Shown here piece after piece: positions 52,501 through 59,674 of a DNA stretch of 64,000 bases. The position numbers and the translations under genes were made by a program. A model generated the notes under the pieces. The model was not told the DNA's origin. It searched no databases and saw nothing but the letters and a program-made list of their open reading frames with translations. Numbering within the stretch: the first letter of the stretch is position 1; each line of letters starts with the position of its first letter. The stretch is from Apoda limacodes. Its lineage: Eukaryota > Arthropoda > Insecta > Lepidoptera > Limacodidae. The stretch spans positions 8,370,001 to 8,434,000 of the forward strand of contig OX291544.1 of NCBI GenBank assembly GCA_946406115.1, given 5' to 3'.

Positions 52501-53664
52501 GTCTAACTATTGCAGTTATGTCACTATAACTCCTTTTTTTTATATTTAAAAAGTCGATAGAAATGCCGACCTTAATCAGACCATGCTATGCATACCGTTG
52601 TATTTTTTTCCAAATAAATCATTTCGTATTCAAGACTGTTCTAATACCTGTAGATTACTTTTTGAATTATTCAACTCTGACATTCCATTTAAAAGATAAA
52701 TTATTTCGAATTTAAAAATGCCAATCTAAACAAAATACTTAAAGAAAAAGAAACGCAGCCGCGCCGGGGTGCCGCACCGCGATTGGCTCATACCCTACAC
52801 AGCGGACGCAACCGACACTGAATATTTTGACTTTTTTCAAGAAAAAAGCTTTGAGAATAAAAATAGGTTTATGGATAAAAATATAAATTGTTAACTGAAA
52901 AAAAAAACTACTTATGTCATGCATAAAGATACATAATTTTATAATTAAAAAACCAGATTTTATTAAAACATATCCTAACTCTCACGAGGGCGAGTTTTTT
53001 TCCATTCTTTTAATTTATGAGGACACCCTGTTATTTAGTTATAATTCAGTTTGTTTCATACTGATAGATCATGCAGCTTAAAAGTTACATCGTTCTATTT
53101 ATATTGAGGTCGCAGTAGCGTCCTGGAATTTAAGATAAATACCAGATATTAGATTTTTTATGTGTTTTTCCGTCGATAACATTAAGTATAGTTTCCCTTA
53201 TTTTCATTTGTGCACTTTATGAAGACTTACACTTTTTTATGTGTTTTTCCGTCGATAACATTAAGTATAGTTTCCCTTATTTTCATTTGTGCACTTTATG
53301 AAGACTTACACTTTTTTATGTGTTTTTCCGTCGATAACATTAAGTATAGTTTCCCTTATTTTCATTTGTGCACTTTATGAAGACTTACACTGTATAATGA
53401 CGTATATATGGTACACCATAACGTAAATGACGAAATTGATCTATGTGTTCTTAAATGAAAATAAAAATATAATTTTCTTGTTTCAGAGGATTAGTAGCTC
53501 TCGGCACCTTGCTGGCAGAATCGCCGAACAAACTCCTGTTACAAACAAAAATAGTAACAAACACAGATATACACAACCGACTTAAGAGAGACTCTTCTGC
53601 TAAAGCTGAAGGCAATTTAGCCAAAATAATTACTTGTTCTCAACAAATTCTAAGACTTTTATAA
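32189..53664 (+). CDS. PLAA: Phospholipase A2-activating protein homologue (PLAA/Doa1/Ufd3), 16 exons
   Basis: This is the ubiquitin-binding adaptor of the Cdc48/p97 segregase, which acts in ubiquitin recycling, mitophagy-type extraction and endosomal sorting. Exons: 32189-32325, 32425-32658, 33979-34172, 34670-34811, 35519-35676, 36273-36414, 37457-37637, 39211-39320, 41187-41276, 41912-42088, 43174-43297, 46649-46709, 47056-47181, 51109-51254, 51470-51594, 53487-53664. All junctions are GT-AG and phases join, giving 2,325 nt or 774 residues; vertebrate PLAA is about 795. Residues 1-290 hold seven WD40 blades ('TAKLWQP', 'TAKVWNI', 'TLKLWKK', 'SIKLWTN', 'SVKLWAG', 'IVRVFTK'). Residues about 335-470 are the PFU ubiquitin-binding domain, and about 520-774 the PUL domain that binds p97. 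The start is the first ATG in frame, before 'CGHSLDVRCVA'. The gene is 21.5 kb long because its introns have filled with transposons. Confidence 0.95.
32425..32658 (+). CDS. PLAA: PLAA exon 2
   Basis: Residues 46-124, WD blades 2 and 3 ('YKGHKNFVSCICW', 'LEGHENAVCSV'). Acceptor ttatttag-type AG at 32423-32424; donor gtacgt. Confidence 0.9.
33140..33225 (+). repeat. 'gtgaagtccacaat' repeat in PLAA intron 2
   Basis: 'atgtgaagtccacaattcgc' and 'cccagcagtggggaca', as at 6965-7110. Confidence 0.6.
33979..34172 (+). CDS. PLAA: PLAA exon 3
   Basis: Residues 124-188; 'SSSWDSTAKVWNI' then 'FKGHEAAVWAIV', blades 3-4. The split Ser codon (AG|T) joins cleanly to exon 2. Confidence 0.9.
34296..34618 (+). 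mobile_element. LINE 3'-end fragment in PLAA intron 3
   Basis: 34381-34618 aligns with the last 350 bases of the LINE at 43855, with internal deletions, ending at the 'ccataagctggta' tail. 34296-34380 resembles the 'ggttcggaatga' repeat at 22978. There is no long poly(A), so it is an old insertion. Confidence 0.75.
34670..34811 (+). CDS. PLAA: PLAA exon 4
   Basis: Residues 189-236; 'GHTDCVRGLSV' and 'CSNDASIKLWTN', blade 5. A LINE tail fragment ends just upstream in the intron. Confidence 0.9.
35519..35676 (+). CDS. PLAA: PLAA exon 5
   Basis: Residues 236-288; 'TCGEDGSVKLWAGG' and 'SVTCLDNGDIVTG', blades 6-7. Frame continues open upstream of the acceptor for about 80 codons by chance. Confidence 0.9.
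36273..36414 (+). CDS. PLAA: PLAA exon 6
   Basis: Residues 289-336; 'SNDGIVRVFTKDPARF' ends the propeller, followed by a Glu-rich linker ('KVYEEEVEKIQ'). Confidence 0.9.
36500..36760 (-). repeat. Antisense repeat with tRNA-like segment, PLAA intron 6
   Basis: Reverse of the 'gtgaagtccaca' family at 36520-36600, followed by 'cgccagactcgaacctcctc' and a 'ccactacc' end. That part resembles a worn tRNA-derived region (B-box-like). The SINE assignment is tentative. Confidence 0.4.
37075..37372 (-). repeat. 'gaagtcggttaaaaa' repeat in PLAA intron 6
   Basis: Ends at 'gataacctcctttttttt' and 'cgaagtcggttaaaaa'. The reversed counterpart is at 10222-10510. Non-coding interspersed repeat. Confidence 0.5.
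37457..37637 (+). CDS. PLAA: PLAA exon 7
   Basis: Residues 336-396; 'LPGPEVLLEPGKTDGQTKLV' begins the PFU domain, then 'CYSWSAAASTWNEIGDVMG'. Ends in phase 0. Confidence 0.9.
38092..38327 (+). repeat. 'actagcggaccccggcgaac' element, tandem copy 1
   Basis: About 236 bp from 'tatactagcggaccccggcg' through 'tttaggagtccatcgcggac' to 'gtaattttaatatatatag'. Joined directly to a second copy. It is a 3'-tail-type repeat in PLAA intron 7. Confidence 0.85.
38328..38563 (+). repeat. 'actagcggtcccggcgaacg' element, tandem copy 2
   Basis: Second head-to-tail copy of the same element, about 90 per cent identical by eye to copy 1, sharing the 'tatatatag' junction. Confidence 0.85.
39211..39320 (+). CDS. 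PLAA: PLAA exon 8
   Basis: Residues 397-433; 'EYDFVFSVDIKDG' and 'LPFNKNEDPWVAAQAF', core of the PFU domain. Confidence 0.9.
39398..39812 (+). mobile_element. LINE 3'-end with poly(A), PLAA intron 8
   Basis: Aligns with the LINE 3' end from 'gagagactttgcctc' to the 'catcaggcggaccgtaagct' tail and ends in a run of about 23 A (39790-39812). Frame broken. The insertion starts about 80 bases after the donor of PLAA exon 8. Confidence 0.88.
40463..40885 (+). repeat. Near-complete 'cttggccggttttt' repeat, PLAA intron 8
   Basis: Aligns end to end with 25553-25970, including the two internal 'aaatatttaaggggg' repeats, and ends 'cttggccggtttttatg'. Head motif 'aaggttccgtacccaaaggg'. Confidence 0.8.
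41187..41276 (+). CDS. PLAA: PLAA exon 9
   Basis: Residues 433-463; 'LPQVYLEQVANFIISNAK', end of the PFU domain. Confidence 0.9.
41912..42088 (+). CDS. PLAA: PLAA exon 10
   Basis: Residues 463-522; carries two 'ADPFTG' repeats ('FADPFTG', 'AADPFTGGGAY') typical of the linker between PFU and PUL. More GC-rich than its neighbours. Confidence 0.9.
42279..42392 (+). pseudogene. THAP-type zinc-finger N-terminal scrap
   Basis: Within PLAA intron 10 an ATG at 42279 opens 37 codons starting 'MSKARCAVPICV' and containing 'HFFPFFPRDRN', then stops. A Cys-x4-Cys at the N-terminus followed by a 'HxFP'-like segment and basic residues is the start of a THAP domain, common in P-type transposases. The second Cys-His pair is absent, so it is a fragment. 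Upstream is a GC-rich 'ggcggcggcggtggcggt' stretch. Confidence 0.4.
42888..43151 (+). pseudogene. Protein-like frame upstream of PLAA exon 11, one in-frame stop
   Basis: An ATG at 42888 gives 21 codons ('MTSFKDTHLRNYNFIERLKK'), then a TAG. The same frame stays open for 65 more codons that read like a folded domain ('GEYYLGVLTSISIS', 'DVEIELIDFAPSHYAMIE', 'LVINFYGPSKV') before TGA. Its composition is unlike the AT-driven frames nearby. No family recognised. It could be a gene fragment or part of an unknown element. Confidence 0.35.
43174..43297 (+). CDS. PLAA: PLAA exon 11
   Basis: Residues 522-563; 'FDQANLKAIHDKLREF' and 'DEQLENVVKLGDI', start of the PUL domain. Ends in phase 0. Confidence 0.9.
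43596..43742 (+). CDS. Possible alternative last exon of PLAA, or fragment of a nested gene
   Basis: After a plausible acceptor (ctatttacag) 48 codons are open in phase 0, the phase in which PLAA exon 11 ends. They read 'IPRLDIFKDFEDNDDIHLNK', then 'EVAGSHLFLIKLLTGFFALG' and a TAA. Spliced to exon 11 this would give a 611-residue PLAA lacking most of PUL and ending in a hydrophobic segment. It does not align with the vertebrate protein. It may instead pair with the frame at 42888-43151. Confidence 0.25.
   Translation, partial: YIPRLDIFKDFEDNDDIHLNKKIVDEVAGSHLFLIKLLTGFFALGIAF
43855..46526 (+). mobile_element. 5'-truncated LINE with endonuclease remnant and reverse transcriptase
   Basis: A non-LTR retrotransposon of the CR1/Jockey-like group (clade uncertain) in PLAA intron 11. 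It starts inside the endonuclease domain ('SLLDLLLT', 'LGSSDHCLV'). It contains the reverse transcriptase blocks 'SSGPDGIPAVVLK', 'DPSNYRPIAITS', 'QYGFRHGRST', 'LDIAKAFDRVWH', 'AGVPQGSVLSP' and the catalytic 'CYADD' (45360-45374). It ends with the tail 'catcaggcgggccgtaagc' and 44 A residues (46483-46526). The frame is intact from the truncation until a 179-bp duplication shifts it. The long pure A-tail and intact frame suggest a recent insertion. Confidence 0.92.
45727..46084 (+). repeat. Perfect 179-bp tandem duplication inside the LINE
   Basis: Copy 1 is 45727-45905 and copy 2 is 45906-46084; I found no difference between them. Since 179 is not a multiple of three, the frame shifts at the junction. 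The first frame runs into a stop at 46038-46040, and the original frame resumes in copy 2 and continues to the natural stop at about 46432. Confidence 0.95.
46649..46709 (+). CDS. PLAA: PLAA exon 12
   Basis: Residues 564-583; 'NPETITHLKKMLEWPR'. The preceding 3.35-kb intron carries the LINE insertion. Direct joining of exon 11 to this exon matches the spacing of the vertebrate protein. Confidence 0.88.
47056..47181 (+). CDS. PLAA: PLAA exon 13
   Basis: Residues 584-625; 'ILFPVLDITRLAVRNKEIN' and 'FLLSLLTSG', PUL domain. Donor gtaagc. Confidence 0.9.
47334..47470 (+). promoter_or_regulatory. Intronic poly(A) signals after PLAA exon 13
   Basis: AATAAA at 47334-47339 and 47465-47470. If the exon 13 donor is skipped, the frame stays open for 62 codons to TAG at about 47369, so a shortened transcript could end here. 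Confidence 0.3.
47591..47808 (-). mobile_element. Probable 3' LTR of the BEL/Pao remnant
   Basis: On the minus strand, directly after the polypurine tract, the sequence starts TG ('tgtggcggatactgg') and can end CA at 47591 ('gtagtgatgtgtca'). It has an internal 'taataaa' poly(A) signal. The proposed length is 218 bp. The outer end is a guess because the 5' LTR is missing. Confidence 0.5.
47811..47824 (-). other. Polypurine tract of the BEL/Pao remnant
   Basis: Minus-strand 'aggaggggggggggga'-type run between the integrase stop (47853) and the TG of the putative LTR, as expected for the plus-strand primer of an LTR retrotransposon. Confidence 0.7.
47853..50724 (-). pseudogene. BEL/Pao LTR retrotransposon pol, decayed and 5'-truncated
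   Basis: Order on the minus strand: reverse transcriptase from about 50722 ('DEDKDALRFLWFKEG', 'MDNYIVSVDD' at the catalytic block); RNase H region (50254-49012, 'ELHVFADASEQAYAA', 'WTDSRAVLSWI', 'NVADDATR'); integrase zinc-binding segment (48893-48636, 'YWIMPLRNTVRSVARQCQFC'); integrase core (48630-48410, 'CLTTRAIHLE', 'MSDNGKAF'); then 'YMGGAWERLIK' and the BEL-type C-terminal domain to the stop at 47853. Frame changes and stops separate the blocks. It lies antisense in PLAA intron 13. The N-terminal gag, protease and 5' LTR are absent. Confidence 0.9.
51109..51254 (+). CDS. PLAA: PLAA exon 14
   Basis: Residues 626-674; 'LPANQMLAMRVLVNAFCD' is a conserved PUL motif. The preceding intron contains the BEL/Pao remnant. 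Confidence 0.92.
51470..51594 (+). CDS. PLAA: PLAA exon 15
   Basis: Residues 675-716; 'IAATSLLLNLSVALAQQ', then 'LLNRVTDNEAYFR', PUL domain. Confidence 0.92.
51595..53486 (+). other. Last PLAA intron with repeats
   Basis: Holds a diverged 'aggaaagatttg'-family copy at 52235-52420 and the 79-bp array at 53154-53390. A GC-rich patch at 52755-52815 stands out; no gene is seen in it. Confidence 0.6.
53154..53390. repeat. Three identical 79-bp tandem copies
   Basis: Units 53154-53232, 53233-53311 and 53312-53390, each with 'ccgtcgataacattaagtat' and ending 'gaagacttacac'. I saw no differences. The array ends about 95 bases before the acceptor of PLAA exon 16. Confidence 0.95.
53487..53664 (+). 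CDS. PLAA: PLAA exon 16, stop
   Basis: Residues 716-774; 'GLVALGTLLAESPNKLLL' and 'KIITCSQQILRLL', then TAA at 53662-53664. The Leu-rich ending matches the family C-terminus that contacts p97. Confidence 0.93.
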
Positions 53665-53672
53665 TGTTACAA

Positions 53673-53678
53673 AATAAA
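53673..53678 (+). promoter_or_regulatory. PLAA poly(A) signal
   Basis: AATAAA only nine bases after the stop codon, implying a very short 3' UTR; others may be used downstream. Confidence 0.5.
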
Positions 53679-54067
53679 CCTTAATATATATCCAATAAGG
53701 CTATTTAGTGTTATTATTTTATATATAAGGTATGTATAATATTTATGCTTTGCCTTATAACTCAACTTTTTATAAAAAAATTTAAGAAGTGACTGTGTTA
53801 CTGTCAAAGTATCCAATGGATGGCAGCTAAAGATACTAAGCTATCTTCTCTACATTAGTTCTTTTACTTTGTTAACTGTAAATATTTATTATTATATTTC
53901 ATTTCAAAAAAACAGTAACATGCAATATGAAACCCATGATGTTTCTGTTTACGTAGAATAGCAAGTGTCAATACAAAAAATAAAACGGAGCAGAAGTGAC
54001 AGTTATATAGTTTCCTTTGTGATTGCACATACGCCTCAAAAATAAAAAGTTCCTGCTAAACAGATCT

Positions 54068-54838
54068 ATCTTATCTAAACTGACCATACGTCCCGTTTTC
54101 AACGGGACTGTCCCTTTTTTCGGTTACCTGTCCCGTTGTCCCAAAACAAAGCCCCGGGACACATAAAAGTCCCGTTTTCCAGAAAGTATGGAGCTAGCCG
54201 CCAGACGCGAGTGGTGCGACACCGTGTTGTCGACATTATTTAATTATTTTAAGACCCTTCACCCTAATATCCCAAAACAGAACCATCCTACTTTTTCTAA
54301 ATTGAAGAAGTTGTACATACTACAAATCACAGAGAGAGAGGAAAAGAAAAATTGTACAGAATTTTAAAAAATGGTCATAAATTAAGAAAATAATCCTTAA
54401 ATAATCGTAAAAAAGTGCTGAAAATTAAGTTTACTTGTCTTAGATCTCTTTTTTGTCAAGGAACCCAATTATTTTTTCAATTCATTTATTAGTTATTGTT
54501 TCATATTAAAATAAAAATGGAATTTCTATACAAAGGCTAATTTTTTTTACTAATTAAAACATAATAAAGCTAGCTAAAAATGAACGTGCTGTAGGCGTAA
54601 GCGCCATAAAACGTGACGTGCGAAGTTCAACCTTATGCGGGCTTAAGATGGATTTTAGCTTTTTTTATACTTGACTTCAACTGGCGTCTATCGTCCCCTT
54701 AATTATAACAGAGTGTGAACACAAATAACTGATTTTTCTAAATAAAAAGTTGTTTTTTTTCATTGTAAACTTAGTTATTGAAAAATAAACTAATGTCCCG
54801 TTTTGAGTTAAAAAATAAATGGTCAGTTTAATCTTATC
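54068..54838. mobile_element. Non-autonomous hAT-like element with 8-bp target duplication
   Basis: The ends are perfect 12-bp inverted repeats, 'taaactgaccat' (54076-54087) and 'atggtcagttta' (54819-54830), and sub-terminal 'gtcccgttttcaac' / 'tgtcccgttttgag' motifs follow. The octamer atcttatc flanks both ends (54068-54075 and 54831-54838). Eight-base duplications are the mark of hAT transposition. The 755-bp body has no transposase frame. Confidence 0.88.
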
Positions 54839-54859
54839 CCAACTAAACTAGGCTTGTAC

Positions 54860-55065
54860 CATGGCAAAGCAGCAGCTGTTTGTCATATGACAGCAGCCGT
54901 CAAGCCAAGTCCGAGGCGGTTTGAAAATTTCGGCAGTCAAAAGGCCACTAGCACGACAAAAGTCCGCCAACCCGCATTAGGTCAGCATATTAGACTATGG
55001 CCTAAGCGTCCATCTTCAAGGGAAGGCCTGTTTCCCTGCAGTGGGGCGTATAAAGGCTGTGGCGA
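54860..55065 (+). repeat. Interspersed repeat shared with 24860-25195
   Basis: 'ttgtcatatgacagcagccg', 'aaagtccgccaacccg', 'gactatggcctaagcg' and 'ctgcagtggggcgta'. Compare with the entry at 24860. Confidence 0.55.
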
Positions 55066-55199
55066 CCAACCACGATATGATAAAATAGTAAAAAACAAGT
55101 GTCTTTTATCCAGGATGTGATTAGCAAACATCCAACATCATCACAAACTGTAACTTTTATAATATTAGTATGAAATAATCCTTTTCTTTATCCTTAACT

Positions 55200-56914
55200 A
55201 TGATGGGTAGACTAACGGAAGTATATCGAAAAGGCTATGCACACTTATAAGCGCTGACCGCACCGACCGATATTGCTTTCCGAATTTGTTGATTGATTAG
55301 CTTTGTTCGGTTCTGAGGAGCGAAAGGTTCCATTACATTTCATAGTTAGGTGTCGATAAGTCAGTGTTACCTTTAAACGTAACTTGAATTCATGTTTTTT
55401 TGAATCCTTAATGTGGATATTACTGTATATGAATAAAACGTTTTTTTTTTTTAATTTAAGGTTTTCAATAAGCACATTTTTAATGTTGTATATAAAATTT
55501 AATTTGATATATTGAACCTATCCTATTTTACACAGATTGTGCCGTTGCAAGATTTACAGTTCAAGCAGATTTTCATATTTATCTAAAATTGATAATTATA
55601 AATTAAGGTATTATTTAATATAACATTTATATTACAATATTTGTATCACATTTATTTCTTCGACCCATACCCAATATGTCTTATATATATATATTATATA
55701 TAATAATTGATAATTTATTAATAAATATAATTCTGAAAAATAGACCGTTGCTAGTTGCTCCCAAGAGTTACTACACCAGTTTACACTAAACTTTATGCTC
55801 TATTGCAGTTCGAACCAAGGTTCTTGGGGTTCCAAGGTCATCAAATCATTCCAAGATCGCAGTCGTGTAACCTATAGGTCCTTCACCGCGCATACCTTTG
55901 CTCGAGTTTGTTTTCATTTGACCGGAAGCTAATTTCTAAGCACACACTAAGTAAAACAATTAGTGCAAAATAATAATAAATATTTTTTATAGGCATAAAC
56001 TAAATTTAAACATTATATGATTCAGTGTACATGCGAATCATATGACCTTAAAGAATCTAGATCCGTGATTCGAACTGTACTATCAGCACACAGTAAATAG
56101 TGCATATGTCGGACATCGAGTGACAGAAAATAAAGTGACGATGCATTAAAGTAAATTAGATTTAATACGTCATATAAATCTGAGGGTAAGACAAGGACTC
56201 AGGGTAATCAAATGGCGGCCGAAGGGAAAAAGGGATAGATTTAAAAAAGTTATAAAATTCCAGTCGCTTCTTGTTTGACCGCGTTATTTTAATAATCCGA
56301 TCATAAACATGAATAATTTATTTGCAACGCTACTAAAGCTATGTTTCGATTCACTTTAACTTTGTCAAGTAATTATCGCACAGTAAAGTTAATCCAACTC
56401 CAACTCTTTTGGAACGAGTATTTGAGTTATTTTTTACACTAACAAGAGTAAATAAGCACTGTAATCAATTCATCTGAATTACGGTGAGCTAGGCGTTCTA
56501 TAACCAGTGTTCTAAAAGTTATCATTGCGTTTTAGATTACGGGTTTGAAGCATGTATCAAAAGCATGTAAGGAAAATTTTTACAGTATAATATTTTTTTA
56601 TTATTTACAGTTCATTAAAAGTAATAATAGACAAGTTTCACGACCGTTGTATTCACGTTAAAAATCATATTCTATCATTTTAATTTTTCTTGTGTCCTGT
56701 TTAATACAAAATGAATGTACACCCTTTTTCATCGGACATATTATATACCCAAGCGGTTCAAAAACAAACTCAACCAGGTTTAAAGTCTCGTTCTGTCTCT
56801 TTTTGTAACATAGACAAATGTATTGCTATCCTACTTTCAGTTCTACGTGGGTTAACCCGCGTATGTTGCAGAGTAGCGTTCTTATTGAATACGAAAAACA
56901 GAATCCCCCAAGTG
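55200..56914. other. Intergenic DNA between PLAA and IST1, no gene seen
   Basis: AT-rich with a TA-run near 55682-55705. Short frames such as 56711-56917 have no recognisable content. Confidence 0.4.
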
Positions 56915-57069
56915 TAGGCGTTTCAAATGAGTTGGCCAATTACCAGGAGCCATTTTGATGACCCAAGTCCGAACTAGAACCGAGTACCGAGAGCACTGTT
57001 GCAACTCATGTACATTGTGGTGCCTATGACCGACCAACCAACCGACGGCCAACTCATTTGAAACGCATA
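56915..57069. mobile_element. Small inverted-repeat element (MITE), copy 2
   Basis: Perfect 20-bp terminal inverted repeats: 'gcgtttcaaatgagttggcc' (56918-56937) and its complement (57047-57066). A TA lies one base outside each end, consistent with a TA duplication. No coding capacity. A diverged copy is at 22221-22355. Confidence 0.85.
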
Positions 57070-57609
57070 GTACAGAACTGTATTTGAATTGTTAGTCGAG
57101 GTACAACCAACTTTTACTTATAATTTTAAAACTGATACATAGCCTTCAATTATTTTTGAATAAAACCTGATAATAATTCATTCCTCAATTCGCTATTTGT
57201 TTATAATCCCTAAAACAGAAAATCGTAGTCGATGCTATTTAATGTGACAATTATTTAAAGCTACATAAAAATGTATAAAAATAAATTCAGATTTTTCATT
57301 TTACATCTAAATAAAAATATTTAGTAATACCGACATGGGCAAGCGTTCCTAATTTCACGTCCATGAAGTTGTAGACATTGAACAGTGTTGAACTCTCGCT
57401 GCAATTTTACAGTTCGGTACTATCGGTTGCAATAAAATAAATGGTACTTTGCACAACGATTTTCTCGGTACTTATTTATATAAAAACTGTATAAGTTAAT
57501 CCATCTAGTCTAGCCTAGTCTAGGGAATAGTTTCTTTTTGAGACATTTAGAAATTTTGTATAGTAGGTAAGCGTAGCAACACTATACTTCTCTATAAGTA
57601 ACGCGTTCT

Positions 57610-57720
57610 CATGTCGGTACTACTTTATGTTACCATAATTTAATGCAGTTTACTGGAGTGTGTTCCAAACAGAACTGTCTACGCTTATTAATGTGGGCTA
57701 GTTTAAAATGCTGACAGTCA
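57610..57720 (+). mobile_element. Mariner fragment
   Basis: Similar to the start of the mariner pseudogene region near 30790-30900 ('gcagtttactggagtgtgtt', 'cttattaatgtgggctagtt'). Only the 5' portion is present. Confidence 0.5.
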
Positions 57721-57783
57721 GAGGCAAAATCAATGGACCAGTAAGAAGTATAAGCACGGAGCTATAAAGAGATAGCTATAGAA

Positions 57784-57913
57784 CTCACTCCACACTACGT
57801 TAAACCCTTCCACCGCATGCATACGTCCCGTACATCCGAAGTAAAGAAAATTTCGAAGGCTGCCTTTGAATAACTTACCTTTTGCGGGTTTAAAGCGCTT
57901 AGTGTGGAGTGAG
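57784..57913. repeat. Foldback with 'ctcactccacacta' arms
   Basis: 'ctcactccacacta' (57784-57797) and its exact complement (57900-57913). The arms continue inward with 'ttaaaccc' / 'gggtttaa'. About 130 bp, MITE-like. It lies downstream of the IST1 3' end. Confidence 0.7.
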
Positions 57914-58190
57914 CGTTCTGTATCTATTTGTTTTGTGACGGAGCTTTAAGAATTATACCACCTACTTTGTGTAGTAAATTTTCTAATTAATATTCAGTAA
58001 GTATCATTTGTCTAAATGTTAATATAATATATTATTGACAATTGTCATTCTTATGTATTAGTTTAAAGAACACAAAATATTTCTCTTTTATTGACTTACA
58101 CCAAATACTGAAATCAAACGATAATAAAATTACACTAATTAAGAACATATCAAATAGAGCTCTAATTGGAACGCACTCCTAGTTCAAAAA

Positions 58191-58196
58191 TTTATT
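58191..58196 (-). promoter_or_regulatory. Candidate IST1 poly(A) signal
   Basis: AATAAA on the minus strand, about 100 bases after the IST1 stop codon. Confidence 0.4.
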
Positions 58197-58297
58197 TAAG
58201 AATAGCTAGTTAAAGTGAATTATAACAAAGTGTTGAAAATAACTAAATGTTTTCTCATGTAAAATTATTGTAAAAAAAATTATGCAAACAATCCTCG

Positions 58298-58543
58298 TTA
58301 CTTTTTCTTCTTCAATTCCTCAAAACGCCTGTTCAAATCGTCAAAATCAATCTCGTCGGGAGCTTTAGGACTTTCGTGATTCGTCGCAGAGTTCGATTCA
58401 TTGCTGTGCGGAACTGAGGGTAGCAGCAAATCCGAGGGAACAGTCGGCAACTCCGGTAGTTCCGGGAAGAGATTCGATCCTGGCGGGGCCGGTCTTGTTC
58501 TCGGCTGCGGTGTAGGTCCGTAAGGCTGATATGGCTGTGAGGG
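58298..58543 (-). CDS. IST1: IST1 homologue, last exon
   Basis: Minus-strand exon after acceptor gtttcag, 81 codons plus stop. It starts 'PSQPYQPYGPTPQPRTRP', continues with the Pro/Leu-rich 'FPELPELPTVPSDLLL' and ends with 'DEIDFDDLNRRFEELKKKK'. The last segment is the MIT-interacting motif with which IST1 binds MIT domains of VPS4, LIP5 and spastin-type proteins in ESCRT-III membrane remodelling. The C-terminal layout matches vertebrate IST1 closely. The helical ESCRT-III core is encoded by exons outside the window. Confidence 0.92.
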   Translation of the reverse strand, partial: PSQPYQPYGPTPQPRTRPAPPGSNLFPELPELPTVPSDLLLPSVPHSNESNSATNHESPKAPDEIDFDDLNRRFEELKKKK

Positions 58544-59623
58544 CTGAAACAAAAAATGTTCAGGTTAAAACTGACTAAGAGCATGTCGGGATACTTAGTG
58601 TAGGATTCCGCAGTCCTTACTATAGTAGTAAAAAAACTTTAACCTCTGTCGACTATATTTCACAAAACCATAAGTGGGCCGTGTTATTTTTTAATTATTA
58701 GAGACGATTTTTCTTATTTTGAAATAAAATAGTTTGAAGAACTTTCAGTATATTCAAATTTTTGGAGATTAGTAAAAAATCAAATATTTATTTCACCGTT
58801 CATCGAATTAGATTGCGATTATGAGTAGCTCACTTATTCCATGCCCCCTACCGCCAGTCTACCCTGCGACAGCGACGGCGGCGCACGTTTCAGACTTTTG
58901 GCGCCAACCCGGTCCGCGAGACCGGCATCACTAATCATGTAAGTCAATTTGGCTAAAGAATATCTAGAGTACTTTATAGGAATTATTTTTGGCTTAATTA
59001 ATAACTGTTTTTGTTCATTTTATAAAATTTTCTCGTGTCAAATGACTGACTGTGGCTGATTTAGTTTTAAGAATATATATGTTTTTTGAGTGATTTTATT
59101 TTCAGTAACTTATATGTAAAAACATGGTGATTTTTGGTGTTCTATGGAAAATCGTTTTCGTTGTATTTCAATTAAAGAAATCGAGCTGTGATTTATGAAA
59201 ACTTTTGTTTTATTGTCAAATAACATACATTTTTATGTATTACAGTAAAATGATTGGCAAAATCTTTGGCTGAAAACACCGGTCCCTAGGAACAGCGTCA
59301 CCAATAATGTAAGTCATATTGACGTCACATGTGGCGGGTTAAGATCGTTTACTATGACCAACTCTCTAACTACTACGCTTTACAAACAAATCAAGCACAT
59401 TTTTTACGGTCACAAATCATGCTAGAGAAAATTATTGTAGTTTCATGCTTTTAAAAATATTGAGTACCTATTTTTAAATATAACTGTTGAAACTTAATTT
59501 CAATTTTAACGTCGGATTTACACATTAAAAAATAAATACAGTAGAATGTTGATTTTAACTGGAAATTAACATTAGTCTTCAAGGATTCAGTCGTTACTCA
59601 GTAGAAATATAAGTAATATTTAC
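58544..59623 (-). other. Last IST1 intron
   Basis: 1,080-bp intron, phase 0. Contains a GC-rich patch (58850-58925) and two related motif stretches described under findings. Confidence 0.75.
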
Positions 59624-59674
59624 CACATCGTGATGAATGCTGTCATATGCAGGTGGCAGATTGTTCATTTCCTC
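59624..59674 (-). CDS. IST1: IST1 homologue, penultimate exon with PPxY motif
   Basis: A 51-nt exon (17 codons, phase 0 at both ends) between acceptor tttgcag and donor gtaaat: 'EEMNNLPPAYDSIHHDV'. The 'PPAYDS' matches the 'PPSYES'-type motif just before the C-terminal segment in vertebrate IST1; PPxY motifs bind WW domains of NEDD4-type ligases. No further IST1 exon is visible up to 64000. Confidence 0.85.
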
